From Botryotinia globosa (lineage: Eukaryota > Ascomycota > Leotiomycetes > Helotiales > Sclerotiniaceae): DNA of 64,000 nt. Below are positions 35,368 to 46,502 of the stretch, piece by piece; position 1 is the stretch's first letter, and each line of letters begins with the position of its first letter. Made by a program: the position numbers and the translations under genes. The notes below the pieces were generated by a model. That model searched no databases, had not been told where the DNA came from, and saw only the letters and a list, made by a program, of their open reading frames with translations. Location of the stretch: assembly GCA_014898425.1 (NCBI GenBank), contig RCSZ01000001.1:2914001-2978000 (forward strand), written 5' to 3'.

Positions 35368-36849
35368 TCAGCTGGTGTATCGTGTTGACCGGGAGACTTG
35401 CCGTCGTTGTTTTTGTGAGCAACCACCTGTATTCAGATAGTATTGATTGATAGCCCAGGAAACCTGTTGCCAAGGAGAACAAACGCTAAATGCGCCATAG
35501 GTTGAAGAAGTGACGTTTGATGTAAATCCGTCACAAATGGTGGAGTTTGATGTACATAGAGTTGCTTGAACTGATGCGATTGTGTTGACTGATGTTGATG
35601 GGTCAACTTTACAATGTAAAGAAGCTATCATGCAATCGCATACTAGAGTATTTGCTGTTGGAGGAAGTATTGTCGAAGCGGCTGTTGATATTAGCAGAAT
35701 GCAACAGATGTTGGGTGGGTGCGTATACCCCAAGTTGCGTTCTCATCCGGGCATGATGGCGCTGTTGTAATAGTTGGTGAATAAGCTGACATCTGAGTTA
35801 TATAAGGATCTATCGCAGCAAGTTGTGTTGAGAGCGATTTATAATTTTGATTGAGCTGGATCGTGTTGTCGGTTGAATTTACCAGAGCTTTCAAGACAAT
35901 GTAAGAAATCCAGCACATCTTTCCAAAGAGATTTACTTGCCATAGCCATTGGGATCTGAATCGCTGGACCTCGCCCACTCATACACGATTCCGCCCGACC
36001 AAATATCCGACATTTCCGGGCCGTTATATGGTGCCAACTTCATCAAAGATCCGGTCGGCAACATCACTGTAATCTTCTGTGGTGACCTCACATGCATAGT
36101 CTGCGAGGAATATTGGTAATGGATAGTCGGAAAAGCTTTCGGTGAAGCGAGAGTAATTTGAAGAGGTGAACGTGGAGTTGTCGCACCATGAATAATCTGT
36201 CAACGCCCAAAAATCAATGCTCGAATTTCCACAGGCCATATAATCTGCAGCCAGCCGATAGGTCTCTCGTGCGTATTCGCTGTCAGTCAGAACGTATCCT
36301 CCAATGGGTATAGAACGATAGCCTCTTGCTTTGATGTAACCTTTTACATCTCTTACAGCAGCTGCTTTAGAGAGTGGTGCTAAAGAGGTGGAACTGTCTG
36401 TAATGGGATTGTTGACTAGATAGAATCCGAGTGTGTTCGTGTAGAAAGCAAATGCATCCACGATATCCGTATAGACGGAGAACTTTTGATTTGTCTATAT
36501 AGTAGAATCGGTGTAGATATAAGTAGACGCGATGTATAGGTCGATTAGTAAATAAATACCGTTCTCCATGAATTTTTCCATGCATTCCCCATGATCTTGA
36601 CTTGGATCAATCCCATAAGCATGTAGTACGTTGATCCCCAGAGATACTAATGCCTTGATATCACGCTCGCAAGCTTCTCTGTCGGCCAATATATCTAAAG
36701 AATCCGACCCATAGGTAACTCCTCGAAGAAAGAATTGGGTTCCGTTTGAGTAGAAAGACTTCGATCCCTACAGAGCATTAGTGAACGTCTGGAGGTAATT
36801 GCAAATTATTTACTTTGATAGTTATCGAATTGAGGGCTTGGGAATTCAT
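35368..36849 (-). pseudogene. Decayed GH72 beta-1,3-glucanosyltransferase-like gene (Gas/Gel type, with X8/CBM43 module)
   Basis: Homologues remodel cell-wall beta-1,3-glucan at the cell surface. Reading from 36849: first exon MNSQALNSITIK (no signal peptide), intron 36813-36768, then GSKSFYSNGTQFFLRGVTYG. The frame is broken by an in-frame TAG at 36495-36497, where the family usually has Trp (TGG). A one-base shift follows around 36033-36036: the frame ending FDEV closes at 36024, while GPEMSDIWSGGIVYEW continues in the next frame. Further introns at 35888-35940 (GC-AG) and 35682-35728 still join correctly, ending in an X8-like Cys-rich module (VCDCM...SVCSPWQQVSWAINQYY). Both catalytic glutamates are altered: N-E-V is N-N-P and the S-E-Y motif is A-D-Y. 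No GPI tail is seen. Confidence 0.8.
35888..35940 (-). other. GC-AG intron in the GH72 relic
   Basis: The 53-nt gap starts with GCAAGT, the classic GC-type donor, and ends TTGAAAG. Splicing joins PNGY to ALVNSTDNT in the correct frame. The canonical GT two bases further in would not keep the frame. Confidence 0.6.
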
Positions 36850-38947
36850 TATTGATACTCAATGCAAGGCTATAGGACGTTTCCAGCAGTATCTATTCGT
36901 ACAGTGATTAAGGAGAATAGACAACGGAGAGCTTTTCGGATTTTTCTATTGAAAATAACCGTCTACTCAGCCACGCTTCAAATGGCTTGTTCTATCTGTT
37001 GGGAATAAATTACCGTCGCCGGGAAAAATCTTTGAGCTGCTTTTTTTGTCTTTTGATAGGAGAGTAATGTGTGCTGCCCATGCATCTATTGCATCAGACC
37101 AACATAAAGCATGTTGGTAGGATTTGCATCCTTGCCTAAACATCCATATCGTTTATTGTTTATTTCAAGATCTTGCACTCTCGATTCACGATCAATTTCT
37201 AAGGAGACTTCCCAATCGTATCCTGAGTTAAAGGCAGGAGCCTATCTTGTTAAAACTTTGCATGAGCTTGATTGTTTTGAAATTCTACCTGAATGGGCCG
37301 TTCATTTTCTGTATTTCCCAATAGATCAACAACAGGGAATGGAGTATAGCATCTGTATGCCGCCAATTGGTAGTTTGATAGGGAAAACGGCACAGCAAAT
37401 GTGAAAAATACAGTGCAATTGTAATGTGTACATGCATTGAAAATGTTCGGGTTCAAAAACTCCTCCAAATTCCAGGCAATCTTCTTGGGAAGCCGAGGAG
37501 CTCATTTGCTGGTACCACTAGGTAGCGAAGCATTCATATCTTGCCTTGATTCCCAGTAAAGAAAACAATAATTAGGGGTTTGGTGATTCTTAATCTTTTC
37601 AAACCTCTTTCTTTGTATTCTGCATCGCATGCGTTTACTTACTGACGTCTGCGCAGTTTTCCTATTCTAGAAAATGAATCCAGAAGAATGAATCAAATTG
37701 TTCTCGGTCCGTATATAATGAAGGTATAAACCGATCCAAATCCGGTATCGATTCTAGCAATGGTTGCCAGATGGCCCGGCACGTATAGTAAGAGAGTTGC
37801 ACTGATAGCTCCGGCTGAAAGATCGTGTATATTAGCATGAAACTTGAACGGGTCTGCACAACGGGTATTCGAGAAGACTTAGTAAGTGATCAAAATACCC
37901 TTGTTTCCTTTCCATCAAGAAATTTATGAGAAGAAGAAATACAGATGGCTGAGTATGTTACTGTCGCCAAATGTTCCTCCCTTATGAATGATTATGCTCT
38001 CAGTTGACGAAGTGGAGCACTGTGTCTATTTGAAGTCTCAATGCCACTGTCGAGCAACCTCATCAAGTCGGTCCATAACCTTAGGTGGGGTCAAATCCAG
38101 ATATTGACATTTCAATGCATGAAGTGTCACGAGAGGTGTCCTTCGTTCCGCTTTGATCAAATAATAAACAATGTGTCGTGAAGGTTTTCCACAAAGGCCC
38201 TCGAAACGATAGTTAAGCCATGATGTGGAAATTGAATGCGAAGAAGACGAGGTTATACCAAGTCTTTCGGCGAGTATAGAGAGAGTTCTTCAAGAAGTGG
38301 AAGAGAGAGTAAAAGCACACAGTATCAATCTTGTAACCTTGCTGGCGTATGATGGATGGGTTGATGGGACAATTTTGGATTAATTCCAATTGTAGGTCTA
38401 CCGACGACTATGTAGTTGGGATATAAGAAATTTAGTCTCACCCGGATTTTCTTTCTCCCACGGTTCCACTAAAATCTCGAACAATGTGGGGGTTCCGAAT
38501 CAGGGGGCTACGAGGGGGTCGGTGAGGTGTGATTGGAGTGAAATGAGGGAAGTGAGGATTGGAAAAGGACCGTGAGCCTGTGAGGTAAATGATCAACAAA
38601 AAAAATAGCGCGGGGTTGACAGGAAACTCTATTCTTCCACCAATACAAATCCTTGAATGTCATTGACCAAACAGGCAAACAACACAGAAATCATCGTCGA
38701 ACTTTCGACTTCCGTCCAATTGCCCCACTGTTGAGCCAATCGATTATGCCTTCTTGACTTCTTCCCAAACGTTTCAATGGCTCGTTGAATTGGTATATAT
38801 TTGTCTACTTCTTTCCAATTCTGTAGGTGATCATCACTTTTCTACAATTCTCTCGTCCTCTTCCTCTCCCTCTTCCTCTTCAATCATTCACTCTCATATT
38901 TCTTCATTTGCCTCTTTTACTTACAATTTCTCCTCACATCAATCATC
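36850..38947. other. Intergenic, 2.1 kb; upstream region of L-galactonate dehydratase
   Basis: No supported gene. The last 500 bp are CT-rich and presumably hold the promoter and leader of the dehydratase gene, including a galacturonate-response-type site at 38636 and a CT-rich stretch at 38855-38945. Confidence 0.5.
38636..38644 (+). promoter_or_regulatory. Candidate galacturonate-responsive element (TCCNCCAAT)
   Basis: TCCACCAAT lies 304 bp upstream of the dehydratase ATG. The consensus TCCNCCAAT was proposed for D-galacturonate-induced genes in Aspergillus niger, and the GaaR regulator is conserved in Botrytis. Function here is inferred from the motif and the target gene. Confidence 0.5.
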
Positions 38948-40427
38948 ATGGCTGAAGTTACAATCACAGGTTGGGATACCCGCGATGTTCGATTTCCCAC
39001 TTCTCTCGACAAGACAGGTTCAGATGCGATGAACGCTGCTGGAGATTACAGTTCTGCATACTGTATTCTCAAGACCGATTCTGAGTTCTCCGGTCATGGC
39101 ATGGTAAGATGATTACATGGTTTTATTTACTTTCAGTCACTTTATTTATACCCTGCTAACCTATACTCCCTCTCGCAGACTTTCACCATTGGTCGTGGAA
39201 ACGATATCGTATGTGCTGCAATCGACCATGTCGCCGATCGTCTCAAGGGACGTACCCTCTCTTCCCTCGTCGCGAACTGGGGTCAAACCTGGAGATATCT
39301 CGTTTCCGACTCACAACTCAGATGGATTGGTCCAGAAAAGGGTGTTATTCATCTTGCCCTTGGAGCCGTCGTCAATGCTATCTGGGATTTGTGGGCAAAG
39401 ACACTCAACAAGCCTGTCTGGAGAATCGTTGCAGACATGAGCCCCGAAGAATTCGTCAGCTGTATCGATTTCCGTTATATCACTGATGCTATTACACCTG
39501 AAGAGGCCATTGCCATGTTGAAGGCTGAAGAGGGAGGAAAGGCAAAGAGAATTGAAGATGCCTTGAACAACAAGGCTGTTCCTGCTTACACCACCAGTGC
39601 CGGATGGTTGGGTTACGGCAAAGATAAGATGAAGGGGCTCTTGGAGGAAACTCTGGCCAAGGGATACAGACATTTCAAACTTAAGGTTGGAACATCTGTT
39701 GCGGATGACCGAGAACGTTTGTCAATTGCCAGAGAGGTTATTGGCTACGACAAGGGCAATATTCTTATGGTTGATGCAAACCAGGTATGTTACATCAGAA
39801 CAGTGATCATTCATTTCCAAACTAACAATCACATAGGTTTGGTCTGTCCCTGAAGCTATCGAATATATGCAACAACTCAAAGAGTTCAAGCCGTGGTTTA
39901 TCGAGGAGCCCACTTCTCCTGATGATATTCTCGGTCACAAGGCTATTCGTGAAGCTCTGAAACCATATGGAATCGGTGTTGCAACTGGTGAGATGTGCCA
40001 AAACAGAGTTATCTTCAAACAACTTTTGGCAAGCGGAGCCATCGATGTCTGCCAAATTGATGCCTGCCGAATGGGAGGTGTCAATGAGGTCTTGGCTGTT
40101 CTCCTCATGGCCAAGAAGTTCGGTGTCCCTATTGTTCCACACAGTGGTGGTGTCGGACTTCCAGAATATACTCAACATTTGAGTACCATTGACTACGTCG
40201 TAGTCAGTGGAAAGTTGAGCGTTCTCGAATATGTTGACCATCTCCATGAGCACTTCGAGCACCCATCTGTCATCAAGGGTGGTTACTACCAGACTCCATT
40301 GGAGCCAGGCTACAGTGTTGAAATGAAGGCAGCAAGCATGGATCAATTTGAGTACCCAGGAAAGGATGGAGTTAGTTGGTGGAAGAGTGAGGAGGCTAAG
40401 CCTATCTTGGAGGGTATCAAGATCTAA
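38948..40427 (+). CDS. lgd1: L-galactonate dehydratase
   Basis: Converts L-galactonate to 2-keto-3-deoxy-L-galactonate, the second step of the fungal D-galacturonate (pectin) pathway, in the cytosol. Exons 38948-39103, 39179-39784, 39837-40427, with introns of 75 and 52 nt; product 450 aa, the length of Trichoderma LGD1. Enolase-superfamily landmarks are present: Lys in HFKLKVG (about K221), metal-ligand Asp in LMVDANQ, then WFIEEPTSPDD, GVATGEMCQN, CQIDACRMGG and the catalytic His block IVPHSGGVG. The N-terminus DTRDVRFPTSLDKTGSDAMN is a family signature. The start is the only ATG in the leader after a CT-rich stretch ending CATC. Expected to be induced by galacturonate; a matching promoter site is present. 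Confidence 0.95.
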
Positions 40428-40446
40428 GTTATGTTGTCGATAGAGT

Positions 40447-40605
40447 TGCGAGGGGTGTCGATGACGTTAATGTTGGGTCTTCGGCAGCAGGGCAACGATG
40501 GCATCCTGTATGATTATATTTCATCCCAACAGGGGTCGAGGGTTTTCATGTTGGGCCCTCTTCCGCAGGGCAACGATGGCATCCTGTATAACTTTTTCGT
40601 TATCC
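40447..40605. repeat. Imperfect two-copy tandem duplication in the dehydratase 3' region
   Basis: Two units of about 78 bp share the block GCAGGGCAACGATGGCATCC (40487-40506 and 40565-40584) with diverged flanks (TGTTGGGTCTTCGG against TGTTGGGCCCTCTT). It begins 20 bp after the stop codon, so it probably lies in the 3' UTR. Confidence 0.75.
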
Positions 40606-40814
40606 TAAAAATGTAGTATCATTATTTATATACCTATTTATTTATTTATTTCCTTTGCAAACCAACAACGAGCCATTGCATTGAAAGTTATCCCCCACTG
40701 AATTGAATGTATGAATCACGAGGTAATGATGAGTACACGTCCAAGGCCTTAATTTCAACCCACTAGTTCATCCCATGGTCAAAACTCCAATTTAACCCAA
40801 TTCATCCTAAACTA
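40606..40814. other. Intergenic between duplication and transposon
   Basis: AT-rich sequence with a TATTTATTTATTTATTT run near 40633-40651, likely part of the 3' end region of the dehydratase gene. Nothing else recognised. Confidence 0.4.
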
Positions 40815-41903
40815 CCGAGGCCTATAACGCGCATTTGGCCAAAACCCCAAAAATAGATTTCTGCCTGAAGCAAAAAAAATTTCTATAATTTGTATGGTGT
40901 GTTCATAGAAATCTTGGAAAGAAAAATTGTATTATATAGAACAATATAAATTATAATTTTATTATAAAAAATATTATATCATTAGAAAGCTTTTATTATT
41001 ATTAATATTATTATAATCTTAAAATCTATTTTAGGATTCTTGAAAAGAAGTGTACTAATATTCAAGTTTTAATATAAAATCTTTTTTGAATAATTTTCTT
41101 TTTATATACAGATTATTATATCATAAGCGAAAGAATTCTGATAAGGATTCTTATCTCACTTATTTCGAATTCGAATTTAAATATTAAATTATATAATTAA
41201 TCAATCCTCAATTTATATAAGAAATTATTAAATTCAATACACATTCTTAAAAGAACTAATAAAATAAAAAGAAAAAAGATAATCTTATTTATTAAAATTT
41301 AAGAAATCGATTCATATAATTTTTTTTAAACTATTTCGAAGATCAAATTTTATATTCAATTCTACTTTGATAAATTCTAATTTTCGAAATATTTTTTTGC
41401 TAATACCTTAAAGATTAGGTTTGATTACTAATCAATCCTCAACTTATATAAAAAACTATTCAATTCAATACACAACCTTAAAAGAATTAATAATAAAAAA
41501 GAAAAAAAAGATGATCTTATTAATTAGAATTCAAAGAATCGATTGATATAATTTTTTTTGAATTATCTCAAAAATTAGAATTTATATTTATTATTGAAAT
41601 ATTTCAATAAATTCGAATAATAAATCGCTTTCAATATTTAATCTTTTATTATTCTAATATTTTAATAATAAATATTAATTTTAATTTTTGAGATAATTCA
41701 AAAAGAATTATATCAATCGATTTCTTGAATTTTAATTAATAAAAATATTACTTTTTATTTCATTTTATCAATTTCTTTAAGGTTATATATTAGATTGAAA
41801 GTTTTATTTTAATATATATACACCTCTAAATTCTAAATACATTTTTAGTTCAGGCAAAAATCTATTTTTGGGGTTTTGGCCAAATGCGCGTTATAGGCCT
41901 CGG
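40815..41903. mobile_element. Non-autonomous Tc1/mariner-like DNA transposon (MITE) with TA target duplication
   Basis: A 1089-bp element bounded by near-perfect 55-bp terminal inverted repeats (40815-40869 and 41849-41903; one C/T difference), each starting CCGAGGCC and flanked by TA (40813-40814, 41904-41905). The ends keep GC-containing blocks (GCGCATTTGGCC, AACCCC). The roughly 980-bp interior is almost purely A/T with no transposase frame. This fits a mariner-type derivative whose interior was AT-enriched, perhaps by repeat-induced point mutation. The element lies between the dehydratase 3' side and the membrane spermidine-synthase-like gene, ending about 330 bp before its ATG. Confidence 0.85.
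41203..41810. repeat. Three-copy internal repeat of the transposon (two direct, one inverted)
   Basis: A unit of about 150 bp starting AATCAATCCTCAA occurs at about 41203-41350 and 41429-41580 in the same orientation. It recurs inverted at about 41685-41810 (TTTTTGAGATAATTC...). The copies share a CGATT(G/C)ATATAATT core and a poly-purine AAAAAGAAAAAAGAT block. The arrangement would allow a large hairpin. Confidence 0.65.
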
Positions 41904-42231
41904 TATAAACTCTCTTGCGGAACAAAACCATCAAACTCCGAGCGAGGACTTGTTCCTCTTCTTTCATTTAAAACATCACGTGTTTTGTGGTTCTTTCGCG
42001 TTTCAGAATCCACGCATTGGCCTCAAACAAAACAATTGTCGCAACGTATTCAGATATCAGTTCATTCAAATATAAACTCGAATCCTTCTGTTTTGTAGAA
42101 GTCATGCTGAAGGTTTAACTTGTTACCTTTTTTTTTTTTGCTCGATAAGATTATTGGTGGAAGTTGCAATACTTCACTTCACCTCACCTCACCCCTCTTC
42201 TCTGGACTACCTCAAACCAAAGATATATATC

Positions 42232-44178
42232 ATGGCACCAAAATCATCCCCAAAACCTTCCAAATCACCGAAACCAACGAGTATAAATGATGAACAGTTA
42301 CAATCATTTACTCAAGATAATTTTGAGAAAGAGCTCAAAGCCTTAGCATCGAAAGCTCAAGAAGAGACCACAACCAGATTTCTCTTATCTCAACTTTGGG
42401 TCTTGGCTCAATCAGCTACCCTCCTTTCACTCGCCGCCATATATTCAAATGTCTCTCAACTTACTCTCTCCCCAGTCTATGGATCATATCCAGCTGGAAT
42501 ATGGCATTCGAAAGGAGTCATGACGGCTTGCTTCTTAGGCTGGTCGTCAAATCTATTCATTAGGCGTTATCTTCCAATTAGGAGACCAGTCCAGCTTCTT
42601 CCAATTATCGCGGCTTACATTCCAGTGACCCAGTATTTCCTCTTCAAGTTGAGTGGTTATATGGGAGCTAATCTTGGACCTCCTATTACGGAAGGACTCA
42701 CATTCTTACCTCTGCTCATCCTTTCCGTCTCGTGTACGGCTACTACACTGGACGATTTAGAGCTCACATCTGGTCGATGGCCTTGGATATCCGATGCAGC
42801 ACCGGGTATTTTCTCATACATCTTTTTCAAAACCGTGGAATATATATCTGCAAATCAGATCTCTCAATATATTGGTCAATCCATCATTTTCACACGTCTT
42901 GGAATGCAAATTGTACTCCAGGCTTTATATTCAGCTCTTGCTCCTTCGAAACTTCTACTTTGGATACTACCAGCACTATTCCATACTGCATTGTTCAATG
43001 TACATGTTCCAACGTCATATGCGATAAACCAACTTAATAGTACGATGAATGCCAATGGTTGGTCGATCCTTGAACGAAAAGAATCTCTGACTGGGTATGT
43101 GTCCGTTATTGAAAGTTTGACGATGGGCAATGGATTCCGTGCTATGCGTTGTGATCATAGTCTTTTGGGAGGAGAATGGTTGGTCAATGGGAAAAAGGCC
43201 AAAGGACTTGCTGAGCCTATTTATGGAATTTTTGTGATGCTTGAGGCAATACGTTTGATCGAAGTCGAAAAGCCAATTAGAGACGAGGATGCTAGTGCAT
43301 TGGTCATGTGAGTTTCTCGGATTTCTCTATAACAAATAGTTCATTTCACTGATATAAAACAGTGGTCTCGGTATTGGTACTACTCCAGCTGCTCTAATAT
43401 CCCATGGAATTCATACTACTTTGGTGGAGATTGATCCAGTAGTGGTTGATTTCGCTCAGAAATACTTCTCTCTTCCTGAGCCTCAAGAAACCATTATTGA
43501 GGACGCTGTATCTGTCGCATCAAATTTTGCAGCTCAAGGAAAGAAGTTCAACTACATTGTTCACGATGTATTCACAGGCGGAGCTGAACCTGTTGAACTA
43601 TTTACATATGAGTTTTTGAAGGATCTTCATGACATCTTGGAACCGGGTGGTGTTATCGCCATTGTACGTTTTATCGTTCTTGACATTTTACAAGTTTTTG
43701 TACTAATTATCTATAGAACTACGCTGGAGACTTTCTGCTTCCCCCTTTCCTCATCATTCATCGTACAATTCGCTCACTATTCCCTACCTGTCGTATTTAC
43801 CGTGAGGCCGAAGCACCAACAGATCAACACATTGCGGAAACGGGACAAGATTTTACTAACATGGTGATCTTTTGCAAAAAGCCTCTTTCCGAAGCGCCTT
43901 CTTTGGACCCTGAGACTTCTACGCCATCAATCACATTCCGCAAACCAATTGAAAAAGACTTTTTGAGAAGTAATGCGAGAAGAGCATTTTTATTGCCCAA
44001 GTGGGAGATAGAAGACGAAGCGTTAAAGCTGGGAGAAGAGAAAGGAGAAGAGGCTTTTGCGGGAGTATTGAGGAGGAATGAGACTGGGAGGTTGCAGGAG
44101 TGGCAGGATAAAAGTGCGAAAGGGCATTGGGGAGTCATGAGGGGAGTATTACCGGGAGGTGTTTGGGTCGATTGGTAG
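42232..44178 (+). CDS. Polytopic membrane protein with C-terminal spermidine/spermine-synthase-like domain
   Basis: Predicted 612-aa protein; exons 42232-43307, 43363-43663, 43717-44178. Residues 1-25 are basic and Ser/Pro-rich (MAPKSSPKPSKSPKP). About residues 60-280 hold several hydrophobic helices (LWVLAQSATLLSLAAI, LTFLPLLILSVSC, LLLWILPALFHTALF). The C-terminal half has a Rossmann methyltransferase fold: VIGLGIGTTPAALISHG, then LVEIDPVVVDFA, IIEDAV, YIVHDVFTGGAEP and LHDILEPGGVIAINYAGD. This is the spermidine-synthase-like family, but key polyamine-pocket residues cannot be judged, so the substrate is unknown. TTG codons upstream keep the frame open, but the ATG at 42232 is the first plausible start. 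The inserted transposon lies 330 bp upstream. Confidence 0.82.
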
Positions 44179-46502
44179 GAGAACGATTTTGAGATGAGGG
44201 AACCAGGCGGGATTCTGCATTGGTTATATCGGAGATGAGGAATTGTGTCGGTAGGAATCTGTGATGATTTACTGGATTTGTGCTTTTGTATAGTATATGG
44301 TGAAAAGATTGGGACATAGGCCGGATCATGTGTGCCTGGATGCTTGGGTAATTGCAAATAGTACTTGAGTTCAAATTTTTATTGAGAATCATTGTAGAAT
44401 TCTCGAGATTGCTACAAAGTACAACTGTACAATGCAGTCTCAAAGTTTCTCTATACTCCACATACCATAACTCTATTTTCATATCATGCCTCGGTAGAAA
44501 TTGATGCCCAGTCAACAGGATCAATGCCAAGAGAGATTATGGGGTAGAAGATGCAAGGAAAAATCTTCCATAATAAAATGATGTAATCAATAACCCTAAA
44601 TTTCCTTTTTTAAACACTTCATCCCCCGAAAGGGCAATGAAGAAGAGACCGAATGATCTCTATCACATACTCTCCTTCCTATCATGGAAAGTACCTAACT
44701 CCATATACCTCTCATGCATAAGTGACATGCACCCCAAGAAATTCGCATACAGTGCGTGTCATGTTTGATGTATGTCGGTAGTTGATCCTTATTCTTTTGA
44801 CGGAACACGGTGTGAAGAGGTGGAGTAGGTCTGGTGGGTAGGTTGCGGAGATTAGTAAGTTATATGCGGATGCCCGAAGACGGAAAATCAGTGAAGTGGG
44901 TGGGAGAATTTACTAGGTAGAGGACTCCACCCCCGCAATTCTGCTGTTTTGTTGGAGGTTGGAGGTTGGAGGTTGGGAACTTGGGTTGAATAGAATGGGA
45001 TCTGCAGGGAGATTTGGGACAGGGAGGGAGGGTATCGCTTTGAATGTTGAAACTTGAGAGCTTGGAGATATCACGGGCCAAGGCGCTTAAGTGGGTATCT
45101 GATTTGATGATTTGTCTTTGTTTCTGTATTTTGCTTCGTTTTCTGTCAAGAATAGGCAAGAGTTTGTTTAGTCATTTTCATTGCCAATGATACAGCAAAC
45201 GGATCAGTAGTCTTTGTTGGGAAGGCATGTGGATGAATTGGACGAAAGATAGTTTCACATGAATCTTCAAGGTTATGGAGACGGGTTATTCTAAACGATT
45301 GGAATTGGATTGGCTGGGTCAACTAGATATTCTTGGGCGCTGCAGATATCCAGAAGTATTGGATGTATATTACATACAGTGTTGTACTTCTCCTGCACGC
45401 ACAAAGTGGAATGCAGATCATAGGACTATGGATTACAACATCTGAAAGCAAAGTTAGACCGGAACCAAATAGCAATACATCAGCAGTATCGAAACATACG
45501 AAATGCTATTTAGAATCGGCAAGGAAAGTATTTCTTGCGCAAGTCTCAATAGAAGTCATTATTATAAAACAAATACTTCAATAATCCACTTGGGGTTGTT
45601 CCCACCAACTCATACCTTCTTTCCTTTTTTTAAGAAGATATACTCATCCAGAGATCCGACGGCCACCCGAAACCCTCCGATCCTGCAGCCAAGACCTAGC
45701 TAAGCCCGAAAATTTAAAGAATAGAACATCTATCGAAGTTTCTCCTCCCTCTCTTTCCCCCCTGTTGTCAAGAGAACCGAGGCTGTTATTGTATGCCAAT
45801 ACCAATTTTAATGCCAATACCATTGGTTTACAACTGCTGCTCAAAGGCACGGTGTTATATATCAATACAGGCAGGTCCAATCTCCAATGATTCATCACCT
45901 GCATCTATACGCAGGTCCGGAACCCACAGATTTATGAAGAGGGTGCAATGCTTGATTTGGCTAATGTTAATCGATTGGCCAAAGGTGTGAAAGAAAGATG
46001 CATTATACGGAGCTTAGCTTCGATTGTCTTTTTGGCTTGAGATGGAAAGTGGGTAAAATCTGGATATGAGAAGAGTAAGAATGAGTCCGAAAATTTTAAA
46101 GGGGTTGGTAACTTTGGTTGAATAGCTATTTTGAATTTGGCATTGCATGCAGGTGCCGAGATGTATCCGAACTTCTTATGTTGATACGCGGCTCCGGTTG
46201 GCTTAGTTCGTATGTATGTGTGTATGTATGCAAGCGTGTATTGCAACGACCTCGGGATGTCCATTCCGAGAGGAGATAGCAGCACGAGGTTTACAAAGAA
46301 ATTAGGATGGGAAAGAGGCTTGGTACAAACATAAATACTCACTGCTCCTCGATCTATGGATAGTTCGTAAGCTCGAGTGCCATCTTCATTGTACTCTCTT
46401 CGGTCCTTCCACCTCCTCTCACTTCATCCTCACTTCATCCTCACTCCATTCCTATACCACTTCTTCAGTCAGACCCCGGTCAGGAAAATCCGCATCTTCA
46501 AA
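44179..46502. other. Intergenic, 2.3 kb, nothing recognised
   Basis: Includes a GGAGGTT(G) short tandem repeat at about 44956-44981 and the CT-rich upstream region of the cutinase gene, with repeated CACTTCATCCT at 46419-46445. No supportable coding region. Confidence 0.5.

Noticed and set aside
35217..35426. Hydrophilic minus-strand frame at the end of the GH72 relic
   Set aside because: It could be the original C-terminal tail, but it is out of frame with the X8-like module and cannot be joined by splice sites.
44860..45159. 99-codon minus-strand frame
   Set aside because: It encodes the complement of a GGAGGTT(G) short repeat and lacks splice partners.
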